Of a stretch of 64,000 nucleotides of DNA, positions 52,292-60,318 are shown one piece after another. How positions within the stretch are numbered: the stretch's first letter is position 1; each line of letters starts with the position of its first letter. The notes below the pieces were generated by a model. That model ran no database searches. It was not told where the DNA came from and worked only from the letters and a program-made list of their open reading frames with translations. The stretch comes from Chlorobiaceae bacterium (GTDB lineage Bacteria > Bacteroidota > Ignavibacteria > Ignavibacteriales > Ignavibacteriaceae), in assembly GCA_013824085.1 (NCBI GenBank), contig PNNF01000008.1:18111-82110 (forward strand), in the 5' to 3' direction. The position numbers and the translations under genes are program-made.

Positions 52292-54034
52292 ATGAAGAAA
52301 AAAGAAGTTCAATCGCAACGTAAAGTCCTTCCAAAAGCGCCTACAAGCATTCAGGGCTTGGACGAAATCACAGGCGGAGGATTGCCAAAAGGAAGACCGA
52401 CACTTGTCTGCGGTGGTGCGGGTTGCGGAAAGACTCTATTTGCAATGGAGTTTCTGGTTCGGGGTGCAACAATTCACAATGAACCGGGCGTATTTATTTC
52501 GTTCGAGGAGACAGAGAAAGATCTTACATCAAACGTTGCTTCGTTGGGATTTGATTTGGATAGCTTGGTAGCACAAAAAAAACTTTGGCTTGAACATATT
52601 CATGTTGAGCGGAATGAGATTGAGCAAAATGGTGAATATGATTTAAATGGTTTGTTTGTTCGCATTCATCGTGCAGTAGAGAAAGTAGGAGCAAAGCGCG
52701 TGGTACTGGATACTATTGAAACTCTTTTTTCAGCGCTGCCCAATCAAACTGCTGTAAGAGCAGAACTCCGCCGATTATTCGGTTGGTTAAAAAAGAAAGG
52801 TGTTACGGCTGTAGTTACAGGTGAACGAGGTAATGGTACGTTAACACGCCAGGGTTTGGAAGAATACGTTTCCGATTGTGTCATTCTGCTGGATCATCGA
52901 GTTACTGATCAATCATCTATACGACGATTGCGCATTGTTAAATATCGCGGCTCAACGCACGGTACAAACGAGTATCCTTTCTTAATTGATGAAGATGGCT
53001 TTTCTGTTCTGCCTGTTACTTCGCTAGGATTGAGTCACATCTCATCCAGCGAAAGAATTTCAACCGGAATTCCGCGTCTTGATACTATGCTCTCAGGCAA
53101 AGGTTACTTTCGCGGCAGCACAATCCTTGTTTCGGGCTCTGCAGGTACAGGCAAAACCAGCATTGCAGCACAATTTGTTGAAGCAGCATGCAAACGTGGG
53201 GAGCGGGTTCTTTATTTTGCTTTCGAAGAATCCCCAAGTCAGTTTATGCGAAATATGTCTTCAATTGGAATACTATTGGAACCCTGGGTAAAAAAAGGTT
53301 TGCTCCAATTTCATGCAACACGCCCTACACTTTTTGGATTGGAACATCATCTGACAACTACCATAAAATTAATCAATAAAGTTAAACCGAATATAGTAAT
53401 TTTAGACCCTATTGATGCATTCGTAATCGGTGCGAATCAAACCGAAGTAAAAATAATGTTACTCCGTCTTGTAGATTATTTGAAGATGAAGAATATCACT
53501 GGATTCTTTGCAAGTCTTACCGGTGCAAGCGATGTTCAGGAGTTCACAGATATCTCAATATCATCTTTAATAGATACGTGGCTACTGTTGCGTGACATTG
53601 AAATTGGTGGTGAGCGTAATAGAGGATTGTATATTCTTAAATCGCGAGGTATGGCGCATTCAAATCAGATCCGTGAGTTCATACTGACTGATCAAGGAAT
53701 TGAATTGCTCGATGTCTATGTTGGTCCTGAAGGCGTTCTGACGGGCTCGGCGCGGTTGTCACAAGAATCGAAAAACGATGCTGAACAATTATTGCGTCAA
53801 CAAGAAATTGAACGGAGACAGTCTGGTATTGAGCTGAAACGCGCTGCTATGGAAGCTCAGATTGTAGTTCTTAACTCTGAATTTAAAGAAGAAGAATCAG
53901 AAACAGCCAAAATTATTGAAATGGAAAAAGCAAAAACTGAAAAGTTCGCCAAAGATCAGAAGGAAATGGGAATGAGTAGGAAGGCTGATAATTTCATAAA
54001 AGAACCTGTAAAATCTGTAAGAAAAGTTAAATGA
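52292..54034 (+). CDS. KaiC-like two-domain ATPase with C-terminal coiled coil
   Basis: A 580-residue KaiC-family protein. CI domain: Walker A GGAGCGKT (41-48), catalytic glutamates in FEETE, Walker B VVLDTIETLF. CII domain: Walker A GSAGTGKT (about 282-289), FEESPSQF, IVILDPIDAF. The KaiC phosphorylation loop aligns as T419 and S424-S425 (KaiC T426, S431, T432), so phosphorylatable residues are kept. Residues about 490-570 are a charged coiled coil absent from cyanobacterial KaiC. No kaiA or kaiB is present; such solo KaiCs are linked to stress responses in other bacteria. It probably works with regulators encoded in the block. Confidence 0.93.
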   Translation: MKKKEVQSQRKVLPKAPTSIQGLDEITGGGLPKGRPTLVCGGAGCGKTLFAMEFLVRGATIHNEPGVFISFEETEKDLTSNVASLGFDLDSLVAQKKLWLEHIHVERNEIEQNGEYDLNGLFVRIHRAVEKVGAKRVVLDTIETLFSALPNQTAVRAELRRLFGWLKKKGVTAVVTGERGNGTLTRQGLEEYVSDCVILLDHRVTDQSSIRRLRIVKYRGSTHGTNEYPFLIDEDGFSVLPVTSLGLSHISSSERISTGIPRLDTMLSGKGYFRGSTILVSGSAGTGKTSIAAQFVEAACKRGERVLYFAFEESPSQFMRNMSSIGILLEPWVKKGLLQFHATRPTLFGLEHHLTTTIKLINKVKPNIVILDPIDAFVIGANQTEVKIMLLRLVDYLKMKNITGFFASLTGASDVQEFTDISISSLIDTWLLLRDIEIGGERNRGLYILKSRGMAHSNQIREFILTDQGIELLDVYVGPEGVLTGSARLSQESKNDAEQLLRQQEIERRQSGIELKRAAMEAQIVVLNSEFKEEESETAKIIEMEKAKTEKFAKDQKEMGMSRKADNFIKEPVKSVRKVK

Positions 54035-54195
54035 TTTTTTAGCTTTTCAGCGAAATTGAAAATCGGCTGAGAAAATTATTTCACCCAAAACAAAAAGCAA
54101 AGATTATCTTTTTAGTTTGTATGTTGATGTGAAGATTCTTATAGTTGTTGGCACTCGCAACAATTTAAAATTATGTAATCAAAAAGGAGACGACA

Positions 54196-54324
54196 ATGAG
54201 CAAAGGTCAAGACGCAAAAAAAGGGACTAAAAAAGAGCCTGCTAAAACCATGAAGGAAAAGCAAGCTGCTAAAAGAGATAAAAAAAATAACAAAGGCGGT
54301 CTAATAATTGACCCTAAAAAATAG
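54196..54324 (+). CDS. Small lysine-rich protein (42 residues)
   Basis: A short gene with a strong ribosome binding site (AAAGGAG, 8 bases before ATG). The product is MSKGQDAKKGTKKEPAKTMK and a further 22 residues, mostly lysine, alanine and glutamate, ending LIIDPKK. I recall similar tiny proteins (MSKGQDxKK.xKK.PAKTxKEK) in Bacteroidota, of unknown function. Low complexity and charge suggest a disordered nucleic-acid- or polyphosphate-binding peptide; this is inference. Last gene of the block. Confidence 0.75.
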   Translation: MSKGQDAKKGTKKEPAKTMKEKQAAKRDKKNNKGGLIIDPKK

Positions 54325-54325
54325 G

Positions 54326-54454
54326 GAATATTCTGATTCCTTAATTTAAGCAAGAGGTAACAACCCAGAATATTCAGATATGTTTTTCACGAGAGTAGTT
54401 TTTAGGATTTTTCGTGAGCATGGTTGGGCTCTAACAACCGACCTCTTGCTTAAA
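54326..54454 (+). repeat. Structured inverted-repeat element
   Basis: Contains a 14-bp perfect inverted repeat (TTTAAGCAAGAGGT at 54345-54358, complement at 54441-54454) enclosing shorter nested pairs (CAACC/GGTTG, TCACGA/TCGTGA). A second 10-bp repeat (GAATATTCTG at 54326-54335, complement at 54366-54375) crosses the first, which would make a pseudoknot-like fold. It lies at the end of the block. Candidate structured RNA, miniature inverted-repeat element or complex terminator. Confidence 0.55.
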
Positions 54455-54506
54455 ATGTAAATGCTTTCCCCCTTAGCTGCGCAACTGTTCATCGCCGTTT
54501 TTAAAA

Positions 54507-54828
54507 TCTCTTTGGGAAAAATTTTTAACGCGTGAATTTTACAATCAGGTTTGACATCAACTATTGTACATCATATTTTTTTTCTGACAAGATTTGAGGA
54601 ATTTATTTTTGTAAAAATAATACTGAACTCTTGCGTTGACAATTTTTTTAAGTAGATAAAATCTGAAGAAAAAAAATATTTAATTTTCGCATCTTGAACA
54701 CCAAATGTTTTAAATTTAAATACCGCTGAAGTTTCAGTTTCTCTACCTACAAATATAACTTACTCTACTGAAGCAAAGTTAAGAGTAGCCAATAAAATAA
54801 AGCTAAAAAGAGGATAAGATAATTTCAA
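54507..54828 (-). pseudogene. Decayed 5' fragment of the phoD-like gene
   Basis: On the minus strand the segment matches the first third of the gene at 31159-32541 (shared stretches include the signal-peptide region TTTGCTTCAGTAGAGTAAG-like and the part for AVFxxKxFGVQ). Several indels and substitutions have destroyed the frame, and the original ATG is lost through a deletion near 54825. The 3' two thirds are missing. It is a relic of the repeat, not a working gene. Confidence 0.8.
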
Positions 54829-55080
54829 AATAATTCTCCCTTTTCTTTATTTTGTAAAATCCAAATTAATTAATTCAGTTTCAATATATTTTTCGGGCTA
54901 TGATGAATAAAAAAACAAAAGTAATTGTCTTCGATCTTGGGAATGTTCTAATTCCATTTAGTTATGACTTTGCAATTGAACGAATTAATAAAATTGAAAA
55001 TAATCTGGGAGAGAAATTTTTAGATTTTTATAAAAAAAATTATTCAGTTCACAGAAGTTTTGAGAAGGGAGAAATCTCGG
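54507..55080. repeat. Right copy of the long direct repeat
   Basis: Counterpart of 32208-32790 in the same orientation: degraded 5' part of phoD, the intergenic region, then the beginning of an intact HAD gene. Similarity starts at TCTCTTTGGGAAAA; before it nothing matches the left copy. The right limit is only approximate (about 170-180 bases into the HAD gene). Confidence 0.85.
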
Positions 55081-55517
55081 AAGAAAAATTTATTGAGATA
55101 ATGTTAAATGTTTGCAATCATAAAATTTCAGCGGATGAATTTTGCAGAATCTATTCTGAAATATTTACTGTTAATGAGGATGTTGTTTCACTCTTACCTA
55201 AATTGAAAAAAAATTACAAATTGTTTCTGCTATCAAATACAAATTCTATTCATAAAAAATTTGGATGGGAGAATTATTCGTTTTTAAAATATTTTGATCA
55301 TTTGATTTTGTCGCATGAAGTTCTTGCAGTTAAACCAGAAGAAAAAATTTATCGTGAAGTTGAGAAACATTCAAAAGAAATTTCTTCAGCACATTTATTC
55401 ATTGATGATATTCAGGAATATGTTGATGCAGCAATCCATATTGGTTGGGATGCAATTCAATTCACTAAATATGAAAATCTTGTAACCGACTTAACCGCGC
55501 GTGAAATTATTTTTTAA
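54900..55517 (+). CDS. HAD family hydrolase
   Basis: A 205-residue haloacid dehalogenase-type phosphatase. Motif I VFDLGNVLIPF (DxG variant with the nucleophile D), motif II LLSNTNS, motif III LAVKPEEKIY, motif IV LFIDDIQEYV, with an alpha-helical cap at about 20-85. The YihX-like group dephosphorylates small sugar phosphates; substrate unknown. Its stop and the stop of the convergent OmpA gene share TTAA (55514-55517). A truncated twin lies at 32619. Confidence 0.9.
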   Translation: MMNKKTKVIVFDLGNVLIPFSYDFAIERINKIENNLGEKFLDFYKKNYSVHRSFEKGEISEEKFIEIMLNVCNHKISADEFCRIYSEIFTVNEDVVSLLPKLKKNYKLFLLSNTNSIHKKFGWENYSFLKYFDHLILSHEVLAVKPEEKIYREVEKHSKEISSAHLFIDDIQEYVDAAIHIGWDAIQFTKYENLVTDLTAREIIF

Positions 55518-56983
55518 TTGATTCTAATAATTTTCACTCGTCTATTTTGTGCTCTTCCTTCTTCAGTTTTATTATTACCCACAGGAAAATCTGGTCCTAA
55601 TCCTCTTACGTCAAATCGTTTTTTATCAATTCCTTTTGAGACGAAATAATTGAGAACTGCATTTGCTCGATTGAGAGAAAGTTTTTTATTACTTTCATAC
55701 GAGCCAGTATTATCAGTATGTCCCTCAATCAACCATCTACTATTTTTATCATCTTTCATATCTTTCACTAACTTATCAAGTTCAGAATAAGCAGCGGGAA
55801 GCAGAACAAATTTACCAATCTGAAAAGATGCTGCGGCGCTCAAGACTACTTCTTTAATCACTTGAACAGGAACTTCTTTAATCACTTCCCTTTCGGTAAT
55901 TACTTGACAACCTTCTTTATCAACTTGAACTCCCTTTGGAGTGTTTGGACATTTGTCAAGATAATCAGGAACAGTATCTCCATCAGTATCAACTGGACAG
56001 CCTTTATTATCAACTTGCACATTGAGTGGAGTATTTTCACACTTGTCCAAATAATCAGCAATGCCATCGTAATCAGAATCAAGCGGGCAACCATATTCAT
56101 CAACTTTCACATTCCTTGGAGTATTCTGACAAATGTCTAAATAGTCTGGAACTAAATCAGAATCAGAATCAATCGGGCAACCATCACGATTAACTTTTAC
56201 ACCTTCAGGCGTGTCGGGACATCTATCAGTAAAATCAGCTACACCATCTCTGTCTGTATCTATTGGGCAACCAAATTTATCAACTCTAACTCCTTCGGGT
56301 GATTCGGGACAATTATCTTTTGAATCGAAAATTCCATCTCCATCGCTATCTCTCTCACCAAAGAATGCAAACGACAATCCAACTCCACCATTAAAAAATA
56401 AATCATTTTGAGTTCCACCAATAACATCATCGAGATAATCATTTGAAGCAATATTAATGCCTCCATTCACGTTGAGAGTAAGATTTTCTGCCAACATAAT
56501 TCTTAAACCGAGTTCACCATTGTAAAGTATTTGCTGCTTCTTATAAACCCCGAGTAAATTATTTGGTAATTTAATATCAAGTGGTCCTTTGGGATCAAAC
56601 CATACATTTGAAGCCCCAAAAAAGAGATAAGGAAAAACTGCTTCGCCGATAGAGAGGAGATAGACTACTCCACCGCCAATCATTTTCAACTCAGTTCTAA
56701 ATTCATTTGGAGTATGAGATTCATCTTTTCCTCTCAAGAAACCAGTTCTTGCGAATGCTCTAATTCCAAAAGAACTTTTTGCATAAGTTGGAAAAAAATA
56801 TTCTAAACCCGCGTTGGCATAATAATCTAATGCAAAATCCTTATACTCAGTTAACCCATAATTTACGCCACCATCAACGGTAAAGACAAGCGTTCCAGTG
56901 AATGGATGATAAACCGGACGCTTTGTTTGTGCTATGCCAAAGCATGTGAGGAGAAAAATGATTACAAAGATTTTCTTATTCAT
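55514..56983 (-). CDS. OmpA-family protein with thrombospondin type 3 repeats (paralog outside the block)
   Basis: A 489-residue protein with signal peptide (1-18), barrel (about 20-215), five TSP3 units (about 215-370) and OmpA domain (about 380-489: ASFQIGKFVLLPAAYSEL, IEGHTDNTGSYESN, NRRVKIIRI). Its barrel shares GGGVxYxLSxGxAVxP, NDLF and many other positions with the protein at 45862. It follows the exchanger gene with a 4-bp ATGA overlap. Confidence 0.93.
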   Translation of the reverse strand: MNKKIFVIIFLLTCFGIAQTKRPVYHPFTGTLVFTVDGGVNYGLTEYKDFALDYYANAGLEYFFPTYAKSSFGIRAFARTGFLRGKDESHTPNEFRTELKMIGGGVVYLLSIGEAVFPYLFFGASNVWFDPKGPLDIKLPNNLLGVYKKQQILYNGELGLRIMLAENLTLNVNGGINIASNDYLDDVIGGTQNDLFFNGGVGLSFAFFGERDSDGDGIFDSKDNCPESPEGVRVDKFGCPIDTDRDGVADFTDRCPDTPEGVKVNRDGCPIDSDSDLVPDYLDICQNTPRNVKVDEYGCPLDSDYDGIADYLDKCENTPLNVQVDNKGCPVDTDGDTVPDYLDKCPNTPKGVQVDKEGCQVITEREVIKEVPVQVIKEVVLSAAASFQIGKFVLLPAAYSELDKLVKDMKDDKNSRWLIEGHTDNTGSYESNKKLSLNRANAVLNYFVSKGIDKKRFDVRGLGPDFPVGNNKTEEGRAQNRRVKIIRIN

Positions 56984-58071
56984 AACAATTTATTCCTTCC
57001 GTTATTTACAAATCCACGATAAGTAATTATTGCTAAAGTTAAAATAGTCAAAGGCATTACAAACCAAAACATAACAGTACTATAAGCACCAAGAGCATCA
57101 TGTTCAGTTGCCTTCAAGATTAAAAATATAGTGTAAGCGATGTAATACATCAAGAAGACGAATCCTTCAATTCTTCCAATCGAATTGCCTCGAAAGAAAA
57201 TTGGTAAACAAGCAATCGCAATTGCAAGTGCAAAGGGAATATCAAAATTAATCATAGCAACATTAACATTTAAGCCTGAGATAGAAACAATAGAAGAAAC
57301 ACCAAGGATAAAGACAATATTAAAAATATTACTTCCAATAATATTTCCAACTGCAATATCTCTTTGACCTTTTATTGCTGCGACAATTGAAGTTGCGACT
57401 TCGGGCAGAGATGTGCCCACAGCAACGATTGTCAATCCTATAATCATTTCACTAACGCCAAAATATTTTGCAAAAATAACTGCGCTATCTACGAGTAAAT
57501 CCGAACCAATAATTAAAAAAGCCAAGCCAACGATAATATAGCCAACATCGATAAAGATATTTTTAACTCTCTTCTCTTTTGTTGAGGCTTCTGCAGCTTC
57601 TATTTTTTCTTTTTCACTTAAAGTATTTTTCCCAAGTCTTAATGCAAATACAGTATAAAGCATTGCAATGCTCAGAAAAATAATTCCCTCGATTTTTGAA
57701 ATTTTTCCATTTAGAGAAAATAGCAGCAACAAAATAGTTGCGCCAATCATAATCGGCACATCAATTTTTATTAATTGATTTGAAATTACAAGTGGAATAA
57801 TAAGTGCAGAAACACCAAGTATAAAAAGTACATTAAAGATATTACTTCCAACAACGTTACCTACTGCGAGATCGGCTTTTCCTTCTAATGAAGATTGAAG
57901 TGAAACGGCAAGTTCAGGAGAACTTGTGCCATAAGCAACAACAGTAAGCCCGATAACTAAAGCTGAAATACCCAGAGCAGCCGCTAATTTTGAAGCCCCT
58001 TTAACTAATAAATCGGCACCAACAACAAGAGCAATTAAACCAAGGATAAAGTAAATGATAGTCACAGACAA
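56980..58071 (-). CDS. Calcium/sodium antiporter (CaCA family, YrbG-like)
   Basis: A 363-residue membrane protein with about 10 helices and the two alpha repeats that form the ion site: GTSSPELAVSLQSSLEGK...NVVGSNIFNVLFILG and VGTSLPEVATSIVAAIKG...NIIGSNIFNIVFILG (quoted in part: GTSSPELAVS, GTSLPEVATS). The glutamates are present in both repeats. It exchanges Na+ for Ca2+ across the inner membrane. Being co-transcribed with a calcium-binding TSP3-OmpA protein may link export of calcium to the outer surface. An odd C-terminal extension of two helices (about 305-363) is present. Confidence 0.92.
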   Translation of the reverse strand: MSVTIIYFILGLIALVVGADLLVKGASKLAAALGISALVIGLTVVAYGTSSPELAVSLQSSLEGKADLAVGNVVGSNIFNVLFILGVSALIIPLVISNQLIKIDVPIMIGATILLLLFSLNGKISKIEGIIFLSIAMLYTVFALRLGKNTLSEKEKIEAAEASTKEKRVKNIFIDVGYIIVGLAFLIIGSDLLVDSAVIFAKYFGVSEMIIGLTIVAVGTSLPEVATSIVAAIKGQRDIAVGNIIGSNIFNIVFILGVSSIVSISGLNVNVAMINFDIPFALAIAIACLPIFFRGNSIGRIEGFVFLMYYIAYTIFLILKATEHDALGAYSTVMFWFVMPLTILTLAIITYRGFVNNGRNKLL

Positions 58072-58093
58072 AACCTCATATAAAATAAATTAA

Positions 58094-59221
58094 TTAAAAT
58101 CCTCTACGTAACACTTTTTCTAAATCTGATTGAACCATAATTTTTACTAAGTCACTAAATTTTGTTTTTGCTTTCCAACCCAGAATTTTTTCGGCTTTTG
58201 TAGGATCACCAATAAGCAAATCAACTTCGGTTGGGCGATAATAACTTGGGTTTACAGCAACTACAACATCACCTTTTTTCAACGAAGTAGTGAAGTCAAA
58301 TCGCAAATCAGATTTTTTTGATTCAAAGTCGATCAAGCTCTTGCCCGCATCAAAATTGATTGATCTGACTATTCCCTTTTCATTCTCTTCCTCACCAATC
58401 CAATCCAGCTCAATTCCGATATGATTAAATGCGTGTACAACGAACTCTCTAACAGTGTGTGTTTCTCCTGTAGCAAAGACAAAATCTTCTGCGGTAGAAT
58501 GATTAATAATTTTTATCATTCCCTCACAATATTCGGGTGCAAAGCCCCAATCTCTTTTAGAATTTAAGTTTCCGAGAGTTAATATTTTTTGTAAGCCTGC
58601 AGCAATAAGCGAAGCGGCACGAGTAATTTTTCTTGTTACAAAAGTCTCGCCTCTTCTCGGTGATTCGTGATTAAATAAAATTCCGTTGCAAGCAAATAAA
58701 TCATACGCTTCTCTGTAATTAACTATAATCCAATAGCCATAAAGTTTTGCGACACCATAAGGCGAGCGCGGATAAAACGGGGTCTTCTCACTTTGTGGAA
58801 CTTCTTGAACTTTGCCATACAACTCACTTGTGGAGGCTTGATAGAAGCGAACTTTTTTCAAACCGACTTCGCGGATTGCATCTAAAAATCTTAATGTACC
58901 TAAGGCATCTACTTGGGCTGTGTAATCAGGAATTTCAAACGAAACTTTAACATGACTTTGTGCAGCGAGATTATATATTTCATCGGGTCCAATTTTTTCT
59001 AATAATCTGTTTAAGTTACTCGTATCAACAAGATCACCGTAATGAAGAAATAATTTTTTATTTAAGATTTCTGGATTGCTATAAAGATGATCAATCCTTT
59101 GAGTATTGAATGAACTACTTCTTCTGATGATTCCATGAACTTCATATCCACGTTCTAAAAGAATCTCAGTTAAGTAACTTCCATCTTGTCCTGTAATACC
59201 AGTGATTAATGCTTTTTTCAT
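58094..59221 (-). CDS. gmd: GDP-mannose 4,6-dehydratase
   Basis: First step of GDP-L-fucose synthesis. A 375-residue short-chain dehydrogenase with NADP site [10 protein letters not shown], a catalytic YxxxK ([12 protein letters not shown]) with the SPYG variant typical of Gmd, and [16 protein letters not shown]. It pairs with fcl, which starts 31 bp upstream on the same strand. Confidence 0.95.
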   Translation of the reverse strand: MKKALITGITGQDGSYLTEILLERGYEVHGIIRRSSSFNTQRIDHLYSNPEILNKKLFLHYGDLVDTSNLNRLLEKIGPDEIYNLAAQSHVKVSFEIPDYTAQVDALGTLRFLDAIREVGLKKVRFYQASTSELYGKVQEVPQSEKTPFYPRSPYGVAKLYGYWIIVNYREAYDLFACNGILFNHESPRRGETFVTRKITRAASLIAAGLQKILTLGNLNSKRDWGFAPEYCEGMIKIINHSTAEDFVFATGETHTVREFVVHAFNHIGIELDWIGEEENEKGIVRSINFDAGKSLIDFESKKSDLRFDFTTSLKKGDVVVAVNPSYYRPTEVDLLIGDPTKAEKILGWKAKTKFSDLVKIMVQSDLEKVLRRGF

Positions 59222-59252
59222 AATTAATTGTTTTCTCGTTTATTAAAAATAT

Positions 59253-60242
59253 TTATTTAAATTTTCCTGCTTCATCTTCTTGAACAAACCACTTATACGT
59301 TTTCTCAATTCCTTCTCGCAAAGAAGTTTTGTATTTCCAACCGTGATTATTAATTCTTGAAACATCCATCAATTTTCTTGGAGTGCCATCAGGTTTTGTT
59401 TTATCATATTGAATTTCATTTTTATATCCAACAACATCAGCAATAAGTGCTGCTAACTCAGAAATTGTTAAATCTTCGCCAGTTCCAATATTTAATTGAG
59501 ATATTCCATTTGAATAAAGATCTTTTGCATCCACATTTTCCAAAAGAAAAACAATCGCTTCTGCTAAGTCATCCACAAAAAGAAATTCTCTTTTCGGAGT
59601 TCCTGAACCCCATATCGTTACTGGTTGTTTCTCACCAAGTTCAATTTCTTTTTTCTTTGCTTCGTGAAATTTTCTTATCAATGCAGGAAGAACGTGAGAA
59701 GTTTCGAGGTTGAAATTATCATAAATTCCAAAAAGATTTGTCGGCATTGCAGAGATAAAATTGCATCCGTATTGTTTGAAATAATTTTCACAAAGTTTTA
59801 TTCCTGCAATCTTTGCAATTGCATAAGGTTCGTTTGTATATTCAAGATAATCAGATAAAAGATATTCTTCTTTAAGTGGCTGTGGTGCTAATTTCGGATA
59901 GATGCAAGAGCTTCCGAGAAAAATTAATTTTTCAGAATTATTCTTGAAAGCTGCGTTAATCAAATTAGATTCAATCATCAAATTTTCGTAAATGAAATCA
60001 GCTCGATAAGTATTGTTTGCAACTATTCCACCAACTTTTGCTGCGGCAATAATAACAACATCTGGTTTCTCTTGTTCAAAAAAACTTTCAACTTCAGTTT
60101 GTCGAATCATATTCAATTCAAGCTTGTCACGAGTAATAATATTTGCGTAATTATTTTTTACTAATGAACGAACAATTGCAGAGCCAACCATTCCTTTGTG
60201 TCCAGCAATAAAAATTTTTTTTTCTTTATAATTAGATTTCAT
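59253..60242 (-). CDS. fcl: GDP-L-fucose synthase
   Basis: Second step: converts GDP-4-keto-6-deoxymannose to GDP-L-fucose by epimerisation and reduction. 329 residues with NADP site GHKGMVGSAIVR, FLGSSCIYPK, catalytic YAIAKIAG and LFGIYDNFNLETSHVLPALI (quoted to 15: LFGIYDNFNLETSHV). Heads a likely operon fcl-gmd-exchanger-OmpA on the minus strand, divergent from the oxidase gene. No glycosyltransferase genes are present here. Confidence 0.94.
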   Translation of the reverse strand: MKSNYKEKKIFIAGHKGMVGSAIVRSLVKNNYANIITRDKLELNMIRQTEVESFFEQEKPDVVIIAAAKVGGIVANNTYRADFIYENLMIESNLINAAFKNNSEKLIFLGSSCIYPKLAPQPLKEEYLLSDYLEYTNEPYAIAKIAGIKLCENYFKQYGCNFISAMPTNLFGIYDNFNLETSHVLPALIRKFHEAKKKEIELGEKQPVTIWGSGTPKREFLFVDDLAEAIVFLLENVDAKDLYSNGISQLNIGTGEDLTISELAALIADVVGYKNEIQYDKTKPDGTPRKLMDVSRINNHGWKYKTSLREGIEKTYKWFVQEDEAGKFK

Positions 60243-60318
60243 TTAAACCCAGTTGAAAATGTTTTATTTCAATAAATTAGGTAAGTAATTTAATAATATT
60301 TTGTTTGTTTTAATATTT

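Larger units (their letters stand above)
32791..54506. mobile_element. Accessory block (about 21.7 kb) between long direct repeats
   Basis: The block between the two copies of the phoD-HAD segment. Its content differs from the housekeeping flanks: surface adhesin-like, OmpA and barrel proteins, stress proteins (CsbD, lmo0937-type), two LuxR regulators, a KaiC, pseudogenes and an IS remnant. No integrase, replication gene or conjugation gene is seen, so autonomous mobility is not shown. The direct repeats would fit single-crossover integration of a circle, or a large tandem duplication followed by loss. The repeats are diverged, so the event is old. Confidence 0.6.

Noticed and set aside
52292..54034. 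A full circadian clock locus
   Set aside because: Only a KaiC homolog is present; neither kaiA nor kaiB is encoded in the window.
32791..54506. An integrative conjugative element or plasmid
   Set aside because: No integrase, relaxase, replication or type IV secretion gene is encoded between the repeats.
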